A stretch of DNA of 64,000 nucleotides from Virgisporangium aliadipatigenens (GCF_016863615.1 NZ_BOPF01000008.1:62001-126000), one strand, 5' to 3'; counted from the stretch's first letter, positions 37,428-48,119 are shown. Translations and numbers: made by a program. The notes: generated by a model not told the origin, from the sequence alone.

Positions 37428-38326
37428 ACCTCGCCGGGTGGGAGTCGGCCGACGGGGCGGCCGTCCGGGCGCACGTGGCCGCGGTGGCCGAACGCACGGG
37501 TGCCGCGCCGCTGCGGGTGCACCGGCGGCGCTACGGCACCCGCCTGCTGTGGAACGCCACCTTCGCGCTGGGTGACGCGGTGTTCGCGCTGGTGCCCGGC
37601 GGGGAGGTGGGCCTCGGCCACGACCCGGCGACTTTCACGCCCACGCGTGCCGAACTGGGTTCCTTCCGGTGCGCCGACGATCCCTCCGCGCCGGATCCGC
37701 TCGCCGGGTGGTCCCTGGAGTCGCCGACCGATGACCCGCCGGATCCGGTGCTGCCCGGGCAACTGGCGCTCTTTCCCGGAGCCGCTCCGCCGAGCCCCGG
37801 GCCGCCGCGGGACCTGTGGGCGTACCTCAAAGGCGCCCTGACGCCGCCCCGGCGGGTGGTGCTGCCGACCCTGCTGGTGGCGGTGGAGCCCGTCCGGTGC
37901 CCGCCCGGATGGACGCACGCGGGCGTCGTACGGACCCTCGCGGCCCGGGGCATGCGGCTGCCGACGCCGGACGAGTGGGAGCACGCCCGTGCTGCCGGCG
38001 CCCGCACCCTCTTCCCGTGGGGTGAACGCTTCCCGGCACCCGGATCGCGCGGCCCGGTGTTCCGGTTGCCCGGCGGGGGTGTGGTGGATCGCACCGACGG
38101 CGAGGCGCTGGGGCTGCGGTATCTCGGCTCCGAGGCCGACGAGCTGACCGCCGATCCGGACGAGGTGCGTGGCTCCGAGGGCGGCGTGGCCGGCTGCGGC
38201 GGGATGCCGCTCTTCTACCACCTGCTTCCGGAGGCGTCGGCCTTCCGGGACGCCGCACAGGTGGCGCGGCACCGGGCCGGAGAGGGCTGGCGGAAGGCGT
38301 ACCGCCCGGTGCTGGCCGTGGGCTGA
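37424..38326 (+). CDS. Protein with C-terminal formylglycine-generating-enzyme-like segment
   Basis: 300 residues from GTG 37424, coupled to the VOC gene. The first half is unassigned. The second half contains the RLPTPDEWEHARAAG ... FPWGERF pattern of the SUMF1/FGE-sulfatase fold, but the copper-binding cysteines typical of true FGEs are not evident, so it may be a non-catalytic relative. A cytoplasmic location is likely. Confidence 0.65.
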   Translation: MNLAGWESADGAAVRAHVAAVAERTGAAPLRVHRRRYGTRLLWNATFALGDAVFALVPGGEVGLGHDPATFTPTRAELGSFRCADDPSAPDPLAGWSLESPTDDPPDPVLPGQLALFPGAAPPSPGPPRDLWAYLKGALTPPRRVVLPTLLVAVEPVRCPPGWTHAGVVRTLAARGMRLPTPDEWEHARAAGARTLFPWGERFPAPGSRGPVFRLPGGGVVDRTDGEALGLRYLGSEADELTADPDEVRGSEGGVAGCGGMPLFYHLLPEASAFRDAAQVARHRAGEGWRKAYRPVLAVG

Positions 38327-38359
38327 CGGCCAGCACCTGGAACGTGCGTAGATGGAGGC

Positions 38360-39046
38360 TCAGAGTCCGGAAAGCCGTTGTCCGGCGCGGACGACGGCCA
38401 TGGCGTGGCGGTCTCCGGGGCGGCGGCCGAGACGCTCTATGGGCCCGGACACGCTGATCGAGGCGATCACCCGCCCGGTGCGGTCGCGGATCGGCGCGGA
38501 AACGCTTGCCACGCCGGGCTCGCGCTCGGCGACGCTCTGCGCCCAGCCGCGCCGGCGCACCTCCGCGAGCGTGCGCCCGGTGAACTTGCACCGCGGCAAC
38601 AAAGGCATGACGGCCTCCGGCGGCTCCCACGCGAGGAGCACCTGCGCGGCCGACCCGGCCGTCATCGGCAGCACCGACCCGACCGGAACGGTGTCCCGCA
38701 GCCCGCTCGCGCGCTCGGCGGCGGCCACGCAGATCCGCTCGTCGGCACGGCGCAGATAGAGCTGTGCGCTCTCGCCGGTGGCGTCGCGCAACGCGGACAG
38801 GATCGGCTCGGCGGCGGTCAGCAGCACGTCCGGTGCGGCGTTGGCCAACTCGCCCAGCCGCGGGCCGGGACGCCAACGCCCCTGCGCGTCCCGAACGAGC
38901 ATCCGGTGAATCTCGAGGGCCTGTGCCAACCGGTGCGCCGTTGCCCGGGGAAGCTTGGTCCGCTCGACCAGTTCGGCGAGGCTGGCGCCGTCGACGCAGG
39001 CGGCGAGGATGGTGACCGCCTTGTCGAGCACGCCCACGCCGCTCAT
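38360..39046 (-). CDS. ndgR: IclR-family regulator divergent from leuCD (NdgR-like)
   Basis: 228 residues from ATG 39046 (MSGVGVLDKAVTILAA). N-terminal winged HTH (SLAELVERTKLPRATAHRLA), C-terminal IclR effector domain (GSVLPMTAGSAAQVLLA, ISVSGPIERL). Size, sequence and position beside leuCD match the NdgR/LtbR regulators of leucine genes in Streptomyces and Corynebacterium. It faces leuC across only 49 bp, which must contain both promoters and an operator candidate (39074-39088). Confidence 0.88.
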   Translation of the reverse strand: MSGVGVLDKAVTILAACVDGASLAELVERTKLPRATAHRLAQALEIHRMLVRDAQGRWRPGPRLGELANAAPDVLLTAAEPILSALRDATGESAQLYLRRADERICVAAAERASGLRDTVPVGSVLPMTAGSAAQVLLAWEPPEAVMPLLPRCKFTGRTLAEVRRRGWAQSVAEREPGVASVSAPIRDRTGRVIASISVSGPIERLGRRPGDRHAMAVVRAGQRLSGL

Positions 39047-39073
39047 ACTGTGTCCCACAAGCCGAAACTTACC

Positions 39074-39088
39074 TCCCAAACTTTAGGA
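39074..39088. promoter_or_regulatory. Candidate operator between ndgR and leuC
   Basis: TCCCAAACTTTAGGA; its complement TCCTAAAGTTTGGGA resembles the ilvD and leuB motifs (TCCAWAAGATGGG) in arms and A-rich centre with one extra base. A direct repeat AAACTT (14-bp spacing) overlaps it. Confidence 0.4.
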
Positions 39089-39095
39089 TGTCCAG

Positions 39096-40508
39096 ATGGC
39101 GGGAGAACACTCCGGGCGCACCCTCGCACAGAAGGTGTGGGACGCCCACGTCGTACACCGGGCCGACAGCGAGCCCGATCTGCTTTACATCGACCTTCAT
39201 CTACTGCACGAGGTCACAAGCCCGCAGGCGTTCGACGGACTGCGTCTCGCGGGCCGTCCGGTGCGCCGGCCGGACCTCACGATCGCGACCGAGGACCACA
39301 ACACCCCGACCGACAATCTGTTGACGATCGCCGATCCGATCTCGCGCACGCAGATCGAGACCCTGCGCAAGAACTGCGCCGACTTCGGCATCCGCCTGCA
39401 CCCGCTCGGCCATGCGCAGCAGGGCATCGTGCACGTGATCGGCCCGCAGCTGGGCCTGACCCAGCCCGGCATGACGATCGTCTGCGGCGACTCGCACACC
39501 GCGACGCACGGCGCGTTCGGGGCGCTGGCGTTCGGCATCGGGACCAGTGAGGTCGAGCACGTGCTCGCCACGCAGACGCTGCCGCAGGGGCTGCCCAAGC
39601 AGATGGCCGTCACCGTCACCGGCGAACTGCGCGAGGGCGTCACCGCAAAGGATCTGGTGCTGGCGCTCATCGCCCAGGTCGGCACCGGCGGCGGTCGCGG
39701 GCACGTCGTGGAGTACCGCGGGCCGGCCATCGAGAAGCTCTCCATGGAGGGCCGGATGACCATCTCCAACATGAGCATCGAGTGGGGCGCCAAGGCCGGG
39801 CTCATCGCGCCGGACGAGACGACGTTCGAATATCTCAAGGGACGCGAGCACGCGCCGAAGGGAGAGCACTGGGACGCCGCGATCGCCTACTGGCGCAGCC
39901 TGCGCACGGACGACGACGCGGTCTTCGACACGGAGGTGTTCCTGGACGCTTCTACCGTCAGCCCGTTCGTCACATGGGGCACCAACCCGGGACAGGGTGC
40001 GCCGTTGGACGCCGCGGTGCCGGACCCCTCCTCGTTCGCCGACCCGGTGGAGCGGACGGCCGCGGAGAAGGCGTTGCAGTACATGGATCTGCGCGCGGGC
40101 ACACCGCTTCGCGACGTCGAGGTGGACGTCGTCTTCCTCGGCTCGTGCACCAACGGGCGCATCGAGGATCTGCGTGCCGCGGCCGAGGTGTTGCGCGGAC
40201 GCACTGTGGCGCAAGGGGTACGCATGATGGTGGTCCCCGGTTCCGCCGCGGTGCGCGCCGCCGCGGAAGAAGAGGGACTGCACGAGGTGTTCACCGCCGC
40301 CGGTGCGGAATGGCGGTTCGCCGGCTGCTCCATGTGTCTCGGTATGAATCCCGACACGCTCAAGCCGGGCCAGCGTTCGGCTTCCACCTCCAACCGCAAC
40401 TTCGAGGGGCGCCAGGGGCGCGGCGGTCGCACGCATCTCGTTTCCCCGCCCGTAGCCGCCGCCACCGCGGTGCTCGGACACCTTGCCGCACCGGCCGACC
40501 TCTCCTAG
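39096..40508 (+). CDS. leuC: 3-Isopropylmalate dehydratase, large subunit
   Basis: Aconitase-family [4Fe-4S] isomerase (with LeuD) of leucine synthesis. 470 residues. Visible: [12 protein letters not shown]-type segment [40 protein letters not shown], cluster cysteines in [13 protein letters not shown] and [10 protein letters not shown], and [20 protein letters not shown]. Cotranscribed with leuD 43 bp downstream. Confidence 0.97.
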   Translation: MAGEHSGRTLAQKVWDAHVVHRADSEPDLLYIDLHLLHEVTSPQAFDGLRLAGRPVRRPDLTIATEDHNTPTDNLLTIADPISRTQIETLRKNCADFGIRLHPLGHAQQGIVHVIGPQLGLTQPGMTIVCGDSHTATHGAFGALAFGIGTSEVEHVLATQTLPQGLPKQMAVTVTGELREGVTAKDLVLALIAQVGTGGGRGHVVEYRGPAIEKLSMEGRMTISNMSIEWGAKAGLIAPDETTFEYLKGREHAPKGEHWDAAIAYWRSLRTDDDAVFDTEVFLDASTVSPFVTWGTNPGQGAPLDAAVPDPSSFADPVERTAAEKALQYMDLRAGTPLRDVEVDVVFLGSCTNGRIEDLRAAAEVLRGRTVAQGVRMMVVPGSAAVRAAAEEEGLHEVFTAAGAEWRFAGCSMCLGMNPDTLKPGQRSASTSNRNFEGRQGRGGRTHLVSPPVAAATAVLGHLAAPADLS

Positions 40509-40551
40509 GTCGTCTTCCTCAGCGCTGTCGCACTGAAAGGTTTTCACACTG

Positions 40552-41139
40552 ATGGACAAGTTCACCGTCCACACCGGAACCGCTGTTCCGTTGCGGCGTT
40601 CCAACGTGGACACCGACCAGATCATCCCGGCGGAGTACCTGAAGCGGGTCACCCGCACCGGTTTCGAGGACGGGTTGTTCAGCGCCTGGCGTGGTGACCC
40701 GGAGTTCGTACTCAACGACGACGCGTACGCGGGAGCCTCGATCCTGGTCGCCGGGCCGGAGTTCGGGACCGGCTCCTCGCGCCAGCACGCCGTCTGGGCG
40801 CTGCGCGACTGGGGGTTCCGGGCCGTCGTGAGCCCCCGCTTCGGAGATATTTTTCGGGGGAACGCCCTGAAGGAGGGCCTGCTCCCGGTGGAGCTGCCGG
40901 TCGAGGCCGTCACGATCCTGTGGGACGCCTTGGAGGCCGATCCGAAGCTGCCGGTGACCATCGATGTGGAAAAGCGGGAAATCGTTGCGGCACAACACAT
41001 CTGGAGTTTCCCGCTCGACGATTTCAGCCGCTGGCGGCTGCTCGAAGGGCTCGACGACATCGGTCTGACACTGCGCCACGAGGCCGAAATTGACGCCTAC
41101 GAGAGCCGTCGCGAAGGCTGGTTTCCGGCCGTTGCATAG
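40552..41139 (+). CDS. leuD: 3-Isopropylmalate dehydratase, small subunit
   Basis: Swivel-domain partner of LeuC. 195 residues, preceded by GAAAGG. Visible: [19 protein letters not shown], the substrate-loop [39 protein letters not shown]. Last gene of leuCD; hup follows 143 bp later with its own upstream region. Confidence 0.97.
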   Translation: MDKFTVHTGTAVPLRRSNVDTDQIIPAEYLKRVTRTGFEDGLFSAWRGDPEFVLNDDAYAGASILVAGPEFGTGSSRQHAVWALRDWGFRAVVSPRFGDIFRGNALKEGLLPVELPVEAVTILWDALEADPKLPVTIDVEKREIVAAQHIWSFPLDDFSRWRLLEGLDDIGLTLRHEAEIDAYESRREGWFPAVA

Positions 41140-41282
41140 CACTCTCGCGGGGGTCGGCGGCAAATCCTTTGCGCCACAAGGATTTGTTTTCGGCTTTATG
41201 TTTGTATCCTGCGTACAAGGGCCATACGTTGCGCGAAGGTTGACTCGCGCGAGTCCAGCCAATGTGTTCGGGAGGAACAGAC

Positions 41283-41924
41283 GTGAACAAAGCAGAGCTC
41301 GTCGAAGCGCTCACTGCTCGCCTCGGTGACAAGAAGGCCGCCACGGCGGCACTCGACGCGGTTCTCCAGGAGATCCAGAACGCGGTGACGAAGGGCGACC
41401 GGGTCGCCATCACCGGGTTCGGCGTCTTCGAGAAGCGTGTCCGTGCGGCCAGAACCGCTCGCAACCCGCGGACGGGTGAGGCCGTCAAGGTGAAGAAGAC
41501 CTCGGTGCCGGCGTTCCGGCCGGGTGCCGGGTTCCGTGAGCTGGTCGCCGCGGGCAAGGTGCCGAAGGCCGCCGCCGCCAAGAAGACGGCCGCCGCCAAG
41601 AAGACCGCCGCGGCCGCACCGGCGAAGACCACGGCGCGCAGCACGGCCGCCAAGTCCACGGCGGCGAAGAGCACCGCGACGAAGGCGACCGCCACCAAGG
41701 CGACCGCCACGAAGGCCGCTACCAAGACGGCCACCAAGGCCGCCACCAAGACGGCACCGGCGCGCAAGACCGCCGCCAAGACGACCCGCGCGGCTTCGTC
41801 CGCTCCGGCGAAGCGCGCCACCACGGCGCGCGCCACCACCGCCGCGGCCGCTCCGGCCAAGGCGACGACGACCCGTTCGCGGGCCGCCGCCACGAAGACG
41901 ACGCGGGCCGCCAAGAAGGCCTAG
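41283..41924 (+). CDS. hup: HU-family nucleoid protein with histone H1-like tail
   Basis: DNA-bending nucleoid protein of the HupB/HupS type. GTG 41283 with GGAGG seven bases upstream; 213 residues. Residues 1-93 are the HU domain ([40 protein letters not shown]). The remaining ~120 residues are almost only Ala, Lys, Thr, Arg and Ser in AAKKTAA/TAAKST/TATKA repeats, likely disordered and DNA-compacting. Position after leuCD and before mutT1/ppk matches mycobacterial hupB. Confidence 0.96.
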   Translation: MNKAELVEALTARLGDKKAATAALDAVLQEIQNAVTKGDRVAITGFGVFEKRVRAARTARNPRTGEAVKVKKTSVPAFRPGAGFRELVAAGKVPKAAAAKKTAAAKKTAAAAPAKTTARSTAAKSTAAKSTATKATATKATATKAATKTATKAATKTAPARKTAAKTTRAASSAPAKRATTARATTAAAAPAKATTTRSRAAATKTTRAAKKA

Positions 41925-41941
41925 AGTCGCCTGTAGCTACA

Positions 41942-41972
41942 AGGGCGCCCCCGAGAGCTCCGGGGGCGCCCT
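41942..41972. terminator. Bidirectional terminator between hup and mutT1
   Basis: AGGGCGCCCCC (41942-41952) pairs with GGGGGCGCCCT (41962-41972), extended by one inner G-C; serves the convergent genes on both sides. No T-tract. Confidence 0.75.
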
Positions 41973-41991
41973 ACGGCGTTCTCAGCGGGTT

Positions 41992-42852
41992 TTAGGGCTG
42001 TCTCGGATCCAGGGGGTCGGCCGCCACGAGCTTCTGGTCGGCGTCGTAGCTCAGCACCCACGCCGAACCCTTGGGCGAGGAGACCCGGGTGCCCGGTGCG
42101 ACGCCCGTCTCCGCCCGCAGGCGCGGCAGCAGCGGCCGCATCAGCCCGCCCTGGCTGCACACCACCGTCGAGGCGTTCGCGGCGGCGTACTCGCGCAGGG
42201 CCGCCGCCGCCTCCTCGACATTGCCGTCCTCGGCGAACCGGCCGTCGACGCGCACCGGCAGTCCGATCCCGGCAACCGTGTCCCGGCAGCGTTTCGCCGG
42301 CGCGCTGAGCACCGAATCGGGGGCGAACAACGGAAGCAGCCGCCACACGCGTTCGGCGTCCTTGATTCCCCGGCCCTGGAGCGGGCGTTCGTCGTCGGGG
42401 CCGCGCCACTCCTTGCGTTTGCCGGCGTACGCGTGCCGCACCAGCACCACCACCGACGCCACCACCGGCAGGGTTGTGAACGCCGTCACCAGCCCGCGAT
42501 CATGCGTGTAGGTAAGGCGTTCGCGGGCCTCCTGCGCGGGAAGCCATACGACGTCGGTGATCTCGTCGTCCGCCTCGCGCGGCGTCTCGCGCAGCACCCG
42601 CATCGTCCAGAAGTCGACGACCTTCTCGACGCCCGGTTCGCCGGTGAGGTAACGGATCGAGGGCATGCGCACCTGCGGCACGCCGCGCACCCCGGTCTCC
42701 TCCTCGACCTCGCGGACGGCCGCGGCGAGCGGATGCTCACCCGGTTCTAATTTGCCCTTCGGCAAACTCCAGTCGTCGTAGCGCGGGCGGTGCACCACGA
42801 GGATCTCCGGCCCGTCCCGCCACACGATCCCACCGGCAGCCTGAACAATCAT
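41992..42852 (-). CDS. mutT1: MutT1-like Nudix hydrolase fused to histidine phosphatase
   Basis: 286 residues. N-terminal Nudix domain (about 1-135) with a full Nudix box beginning GKLEPGE and ending REVEEETGV; C-terminal SixA/phosphoglycerate-mutase-like domain with the VRHAYAGKR catalytic motif and a CSQGGLM segment. Same fusion as mycobacterial MutT1, which degrades 8-oxo-(d)GTP and diadenosine polyphosphates. ATG 42852 overlaps the CYTH-CHAD stop by four bases, so it is the last gene of the ppk operon. Confidence 0.9.
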   Translation of the reverse strand: MIVQAAGGIVWRDGPEILVVHRPRYDDWSLPKGKLEPGEHPLAAAVREVEEETGVRGVPQVRMPSIRYLTGEPGVEKVVDFWTMRVLRETPREADDEITDVVWLPAQEARERLTYTHDRGLVTAFTTLPVVASVVVLVRHAYAGKRKEWRGPDDERPLQGRGIKDAERVWRLLPLFAPDSVLSAPAKRCRDTVAGIGLPVRVDGRFAEDGNVEEAAAALREYAAANASTVVCSQGGLMRPLLPRLRAETGVAPGTRVSSPKGSAWVLSYDADQKLVAADPLDPRQP

Positions 42853-44351
42853 GTGCTCAACCAAGCAATCCGCTCCGGTTCCGTCGCGATCGCCCACGCC
42901 TCGGGGAAAGCGGCCCGGGCAGCGCGCACGGCCGCCCGTTCGCGTTCGATGAGGCGGCCGGCCGTCAGCGCGACGCCGTGATCCGCCGGCACCGCGTCGG
43001 CCACCGCGCGCCACGCGTCGGCGGCCATCGCGGCGTCCTGGTGTTCGCCCAGCAGCTTCTGCACCTTCTTCAACCCGGCGATCAGCGCCCGCGCCGGCTC
43101 GCCGATCGCGGGCACGACGGACTGCGCGGCGTACCGCGCCTTCTTGCCGCGGATCCGGACCTCGTGCCACTCGTCGTCCGGACCGAGCGGATCCAGTTCG
43201 GCCGGCGCCACCTCGCCCTCGCGTCCGTCGGCCAGTCGCCGCCACGGTTTCGCCACCAGTTTCGGGAGAACGTCCACCGCCGGCCGCTTCGCCTTACGCA
43301 GCAACGGCGGCGCGGTCGCCGCCACGTTCAACTGCTCCAGCAGCGCGAGGTAACGGGGTGAGTCGACCGCCTCGGCCGGATCGCCGAGCGCCTCGCTCAG
43401 CCGTGCGGCGAGCGCGGCGTCGATGCGTTCCACGGCGTCGGGGTCCAACGGTGCCACCGGATCCGCGGCAGCCGTGCGCCGCAACCGCACGCGCAGCACC
43501 TCCGAGTCCCGCGCCGCCCCGAGCGAACCGGCGAGCCACCGGCACTCGTCGGCGAGCGCCCGCGCCCACTCGGGATCCAGCAACGGCCGGAACGTCCGCA
43601 GGTCGCTGCGCAGCCGCCGGCAGCCCACCCGCAGCTGGTGCACCGGGCTGTCGCCGTTCGGCTGCGGGGTGCCCAGGCGCAGATACGGGTCGGCGCCGAC
43701 GATGCGCGCCACGTGCGCCCGGAACGCCGCCGTCACGGCATCCCCGGCGGTCTCCCCGGCCGGTGCGTCCGGCGCAGGGATGCGCTCGCCCAGCGCCCGC
43801 ACATGCTTCGGCACGAACGCGTCCTCGACCGCACCCGCCTCCGTCAGCGTCCGCCCGATCGCGTCGAAGAGCGCGTCGTCGCAGGAGCCGCGTTCGGCCT
43901 CGATCTCGCGGAACGTGTCGACGACCTCGCGCCCGGACAGCACGCTCACGGTGTCGTCGCAGACCTCGACGAGAAGTTCGCCGGCGGCGTCGCGCACCTC
44001 GAAGACCCGCCGCAGCGTGCGGATCGACACCACCGGCACCACCGTCCAGCCGCGGTGGTACGCCGTCAGCACCGGCAGCAACTCGTCCAGCCTCCCCCGG
44101 CTGAACTCCGCCCGGGCGCCCACCACGTCCGTCGGCAGCTTCATCGTCCACGGCGGCTTGCCAGGTTCGCCCTTGCGCTGGCGCAACGACACCCCGGCCC
44201 GCGTCAGCCGCAGGTCGGCGGTGTCGTAGTACGTCGCGCGCAACGTCTGCGCCGGCAACGGAAGCAGCGTGCCGCCCTCGGGCACGTGGCCGGTCAGGTC
44301 GGGCAGCACGAAGCCCGGCCCCACGCCGAACTTGCGCTCGACCTCCAGCAT
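42849..44351 (-). CDS. CYTH-CHAD domain protein
   Basis: 500 residues. N-terminal CYTH (triphosphate-tunnel) domain with the ExExK signature in LEVERKF and LRATYYDTADLRL; C-terminal CHAD domain (about 205-500) with conserved histidine-bearing SPVHQLRVGCRRLRSDLRTF and basic helices IRGKKARYAAQ. CHAD domains bind polyphosphate and CYTH enzymes hydrolyse tripolyphosphate-type substrates, fitting its place right behind ppk (TGATG overlap of one base) and before mutT1. Confidence 0.92.
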   Translation of the reverse strand: MLEVERKFGVGPGFVLPDLTGHVPEGGTLLPLPAQTLRATYYDTADLRLTRAGVSLRQRKGEPGKPPWTMKLPTDVVGARAEFSRGRLDELLPVLTAYHRGWTVVPVVSIRTLRRVFEVRDAAGELLVEVCDDTVSVLSGREVVDTFREIEAERGSCDDALFDAIGRTLTEAGAVEDAFVPKHVRALGERIPAPDAPAGETAGDAVTAAFRAHVARIVGADPYLRLGTPQPNGDSPVHQLRVGCRRLRSDLRTFRPLLDPEWARALADECRWLAGSLGAARDSEVLRVRLRRTAAADPVAPLDPDAVERIDAALAARLSEALGDPAEAVDSPRYLALLEQLNVAATAPPLLRKAKRPAVDVLPKLVAKPWRRLADGREGEVAPAELDPLGPDDEWHEVRIRGKKARYAAQSVVPAIGEPARALIAGLKKVQKLLGEHQDAAMAADAWRAVADAVPADHGVALTAGRLIERERAAVRAARAAFPEAWAIATEPERIAWLST

Positions 44352-47300
44352 CAGTCGTTCCGGTCGATCGTGCGGCGCAGCATCGCGTCCTGGAAGTCGC
44401 GCAGCCGCTCGCCGTCCGGGCCGGTGCGGCGCACCCAGGTGCCGTCGCCCGCCAACTCGAACGAGCTGATGTCGTCGCTCATCGACAACGACAGCATGTC
44501 CTCCAGGCGTTGCCGGGCCGCCGGATCGGTCACCTTCACCAGGGCCTCGACGCGCCGGTCGAGGTTGCGGTGCATGAGGTCGGCGGAGCCGATCCACCAC
44601 TCGGAAGACGTTCCGTCAAAATCACCGGGACGGGAGACGGCCGGGCCGGCGCCGAACCGGAAGACCCGCGAGTGCTCGAGGAACCGGCCCAGGATCGAAC
44701 GGACCCGGATGTTGTCCGACAACCCCGGGACGCCCGGACGCAGGGTGCAGATGCCCCGGATCACCAGGTCGACCCGCACACCGGCGCGGCTGGCCAGATA
44801 CAGCGCGTCGGTGATGTCCTCGTCGACGAGCGAGTTCACCTTGATCTGCACCAGCGCCGGCTCACCGGCCTCCGCCCGCGCGATCTGCCCGTGGATCCGC
44901 TCGATGATGCCGTGCCGGACGCCGTGCGGCGCCACCAGCAGCCGCCGGAACTCCGTCTGCCGGCTGTACCCGGTGAGCACGTTGAACAGGTCCGTCAGGT
45001 CCACACCGACGTCCGGATCCGCCGTCAGGAGGCCGAAATCCTCGTACATGCGGGCCGTCTTCGGGTGGTAGTTGCCGGTGCCGATGTGGCAGTAACGGCG
45101 GATGTGGTTGCCCTCCTGGCGCACCACCAGCGCGGTCTTGCAGTGCGTCTTCAGCCCCACCAGGCCGTACACCACGTGACAGCCGGCGCGTTCCAACGCC
45201 CGCGCCCAGCCGATGTTCGCCTGCTCGTCGAAGCGGGCCTTCAGCTCCACGAGCACCACCACCTGCTTGCCCGCCTGAGCGGCCGCGCTCAACGCGTCCA
45301 CGATCGGCGAGTCACCGCTGGTGCGGTACAGCGTCTGCTTGATGGCCAGCACCAACGGGTCGGCGGCCGCCTGCTCGATGAAGCGCTGCACGCTCGTGTT
45401 GAACGAGTGGTACGGGTGGTGCACCAGGATGTCGGCCTCACGCAGGCGTGAGAAGACCGAGCGCGGGACCTCGCCCTCCGCGAAGGACGGGTGGGTCGCC
45501 GGGACGAAAGGGCGATCCTTCAGATCCGGCCGATCCACCTCCTCGAACACCTGCCACAGCGACGACAGCGCCAGCAGGCCCGGCACCCGGATGATGTCGT
45601 GCTCGTCCATGTCGAGCTCGTCGACCAGCACCTGCAGCACGTGCGCGGAGATGGACGCCGCGACCTCCAACCGCACCGGCGGGCCGAACCGGCGCCGCGC
45701 CAGTTCGCGCTCCAGCGCCTGCAACAGGTCCTCGTCGCGGTCCTCGTCCAGCTCCACCTCGGCGTTGCGGGTCACCCGGAAAACGTGGTGCTCGACGACC
45801 TCCATGCCGGAGAAGAGCAGCGACAGGTGTGCGGCGATCAGTTCCTCCACGGGCAGGAAACGCCACGCCTTGCCCGCCTCGCGGTCCACCGCCACGAACC
45901 GCGGCACGTTGTTGGGCACCTTGACGCGCGCGAACAACTCCGGGCCGCCGTCCGGCGTGCGGACCACCACCGCCAGGTTCAACGACAGACCCGAGATATA
46001 GGGGAACGGGTGTGCCGGGTCGACCGCCAGCGGCGTCAGCACCGGGAAGACGGACTCCTGGAAGTAGACCCGCAGGCGGGTGCGCTCGGCCGTGTCGAGG
46101 TCGCTCCACTGGACGAAGCAGATGTTCTCCCGTTCCATCGCGGGGCGCACCTCGTCGATGAAACAGCGGGCGTGCCGGTCCATCATCTCCGAGGCGCGGC
46201 TGGCGATGTTCTCCAGTTGCTCGCGCGGGAGCAGACCGTCGGTGCCGCGCACCGGGATGCCCATCTGCATGCGCCGCTTCAGGCCGGCCACCCGCACCAT
46301 GTAGAACTCGTCGAGGTTCGACGCGAAGATCGCGAGGAACTTGGCGCGTTCGAGCAGGGGAGTCTCCGGGTCCTCGGCGAGGGTCAGCACCCGGGCGTTG
46401 AAGTCGAGCCAGGAGAGTTCGCGATTGAGATAGCGGTCCGGGGGAAGGCCGACCGCGGGCTGCGGGGTCGGCACCGGCGGCTGGTGCTGCGGGGTGGTCC
46501 GCTGCTGCGCGATCGCCGGCGGCGCCGGGGTCGGCGCGCGGGTCGCCTCCGTCGTGGCGCGGCGGGCCGTCGCGGTACGGGCGCGGGCGTTGCGGACCCG
46601 GGTGCTGCGGGGCGGGGTGGTCTGCGCGCCCTTGCGCGTCGAACGCACCGGCGCGGCCGTCGAGGCGGTCGTCGCCCGGGAACTGCGCGCGGGGACGCTG
46701 GTCGTGGGGGCGGTCGCCTTGGCGGGCTCCGCCTTTTCGGCTCTAGCCGCCTTGGCGGGCTCCGCCTTTTCGGCCTTCGCCCCCTTGGCGGGCTCCGCCT
46801 TCGCTGGTGTCCGCGGATTGGCGGGCTCGGCGTTCGTCGGTGTCCGCGGCTTGGCGGTCCGGTCGGCTTTTTCCGACGGAGCTGTGGCGGAGCCGGCCGG
46901 ACGGGTGGGGCCGGCTGTCGGTCGCGTGCTTGCCGTCGGCTCGTCGGTTGCCGGACTGCTCGTGGTGGTCTTGCTCGGGGTCGGCGCGCTTGCGGCCGGG
47001 CGGCCTGTCGCCGGGGTCGTGGCGGTCGCGCTCTTGGCGGCGGTGCTCCTGGTCGGCGTGGTCGTCGTCGGCGTGGCCTTTGCCGCCACGACACCAGCCG
47101 TTGTGGTCTCGGCCGCCGTGGACCTGGCGGCGGTGCGGCCGGTGGACTTGGCGGCGGTGCGGCCGGTGGACTTGGCCGCGGAGCGGGCACCGGTGGCCCG
47201 GGCGGAGGTCGTGGACGCTTCGGTGCGCTTGCGTGCGGCGGGGGTGCTCTGGGCGGCAGCGGTCTCCGTTGCGGTCGGGGAGCCGGCCCCGGCGGCCTTT

Positions 47301-47749
47301 CGCGGAGCCACGGTCCGACGCGCCTTCGCGGGTGCGGCCTTGGCGGTGGATCCGTCGGCGGCAGCGGCGGGTGCTGCTTTTGCCCGTGCGGCCTTGGTCG
47401 GCGACGACTCGGCCGGTGAAGCCTTGGTCGGCGACGACTTGGTCGGCGAAGCCTTGGCCGGTGAAGCCTTCGCCGATGACGCCTTCGCGGGCGCGGCCTT
47501 GCGGGCGGTGCGCTTCCGCGAAGCCGTTTCCCCGCCGTCGGCACCCGTGGTCGCGGCGGCCGGGCGGCGTTCCACCTGTGCCGCGCCGTCGCGACCGGAA
47601 GCGCCGTTCGGCTCCGAACCGCGGTCCCGTCGAACGTCCGCGCGGCTGCCCGACGGCGAGCCGGAACCGTTGCGCTGAGCCGCCATCAGCCCGCCGTCGC
47701 TCTGGTGGTCCCGGACCACCGTTGTCTGCTCGGAAGGTGGCTGGCTCAT
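44351..47749 (-). CDS. ppk: Polyphosphate kinase 1 with long disordered N-terminal extension
   Basis: Reversible ATP-dependent polymerisation of phosphate. ATG 47749 gives 1132 residues, against about 690-770 in usual Ppk1. The catalytic body begins near residue 437 ([18 protein letters not shown]) and is complete: [40 protein letters not shown], the autophosphorylation region [20 protein letters not shown]. Residues 1-435 are low-complexity, rich in Ala, Lys, Thr, Pro and Ser, with [17 protein letters not shown] and [16 protein letters not shown] repeats resembling histone H1 and the HU tail encoded nearby. No alternative start close to the catalytic body has a convincing ribosome binding site. 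Operon with CYTH-CHAD and mutT1. Confidence 0.95.
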   Translation of the reverse strand: MSQPPSEQTTVVRDHQSDGGLMAAQRNGSGSPSGSRADVRRDRGSEPNGASGRDGAAQVERRPAAATTGADGGETASRKRTARKAAPAKASSAKASPAKASPTKSSPTKASPAESSPTKAARAKAAPAAAADGSTAKAAPAKARRTVAPRKAAGAGSPTATETAAAQSTPAARKRTEASTTSARATGARSAAKSTGRTAAKSTGRTAARSTAAETTTAGVVAAKATPTTTTPTRSTAAKSATATTPATGRPAASAPTPSKTTTSSPATDEPTASTRPTAGPTRPAGSATAPSEKADRTAKPRTPTNAEPANPRTPAKAEPAKGAKAEKAEPAKAARAEKAEPAKATAPTTSVPARSSRATTASTAAPVRSTRKGAQTTPPRSTRVRNARARTATARRATTEATRAPTPAPPAIAQQRTTPQHQPPVPTPQPAVGLPPDRYLNRELSWLDFNARVLTLAEDPETPLLERAKFLAIFASNLDEFYMVRVAGLKRRMQMGIPVRGTDGLLPREQLENIASRASEMMDRHARCFIDEVRPAMERENICFVQWSDLDTAERTRLRVYFQESVFPVLTPLAVDPAHPFPYISGLSLNLAVVVRTPDGGPELFARVKVPNNVPRFVAVDREAGKAWRFLPVEELIAAHLSLLFSGMEVVEHHVFRVTRNAEVELDEDRDEDLLQALERELARRRFGPPVRLEVAASISAHVLQVLVDELDMDEHDIIRVPGLLALSSLWQVFEEVDRPDLKDRPFVPATHPSFAEGEVPRSVFSRLREADILVHHPYHSFNTSVQRFIEQAAADPLVLAIKQTLYRTSGDSPIVDALSAAAQAGKQVVVLVELKARFDEQANIGWARALERAGCHVVYGLVGLKTHCKTALVVRQEGNHIRRYCHIGTGNYHPKTARMYEDFGLLTADPDVGVDLTDLFNVLTGYSRQTEFRRLLVAPHGVRHGIIERIHGQIARAEAGEPALVQIKVNSLVDEDITDALYLASRAGVRVDLVIRGICTLRPGVPGLSDNIRVRSILGRFLEHSRVFRFGAGPAVSRPGDFDGTSSEWWIGSADLMHRNLDRRVEALVKVTDPAARQRLEDMLSLSMSDDISSFELAGDGTWVRRTGPDGERLRDFQDAMLRRTIDRND
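46485..47640 (-). repeat. Low-complexity Ala/Lys/Pro/Thr coding region of ppk
   Basis: Short imperfect direct repeats: GGCGGGCTCCGCCTT recurs around 46,720-46,800 (encoding KAEPA) and TTGGCGGCGGTGCGGCCGGTGG-like units recur near 47,128-47,170. Frame is kept throughout. Confidence 0.7.
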
Positions 47750-47808
47750 CGTCACCCCGCCATCATGTCCCACTAGCGACCGGCCGAACACGAACTGGTC
47801 TCACAATG

Positions 47809-48006
47809 TCAGGACATAGTGACCAGCGTGACACGGGTGATCTGACTCTCGGCGTCGCGCAGGAGTCGCACACGTTGCCCGACCCGCAGCAGTCGCAGCC
47901 CCGATGCCGCGAATGCCGGCGGCGCGAACGGAAGCCGGCTCCCGTCGTCGAGCAGCACCGCACCCGCCCCGGTCGCCGGATCGAACTCGCTCACTGTGCC
48001 CTGCAT
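47809..48006 (-). CDS. Small cold-shock-like (OB-fold) protein
   Basis: 65 residues from ATG 48006 (GGGAGG upstream). MQGTVSEFDPATGAGAVLLD and RLPFAPPAFAASGLRLLRVG follow the CspA pattern with changed RNA-binding aromatic positions (no KGFGFI or FVHF motif), so nucleic-acid binding is uncertain. 59 bp upstream of ppk and probably on the same transcript. Confidence 0.7.
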   Translation of the reverse strand: MQGTVSEFDPATGAGAVLLDDGSRLPFAPPAFAASGLRLLRVGQRVRLLRDAESQITRVTLVTMS

Positions 48007-48119
48007 CCCGCGACCTCCCGTCCCCGTGCCCGTTGCGGCCATTCTTCCGACAAGCACCGATCTTGGCGAGTGCTGACGCAGGCCATTCCCGGGCCGATCA
48101 CGTATTGCCGGTCGTTCGG

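Noticed and set aside
45491-47419. 642-codon open frame opposite ppk
   Set aside because: Low-complexity antisense of the ppk tail; the ppk frame has catalytic motifs.
47763-47963. 66-codon Cys/Arg-rich frame overlapping the small cold-shock-like gene
   Set aside because: Out of frame with the OB-fold protein that has a good ribosome binding site; composition is that of a shadow.
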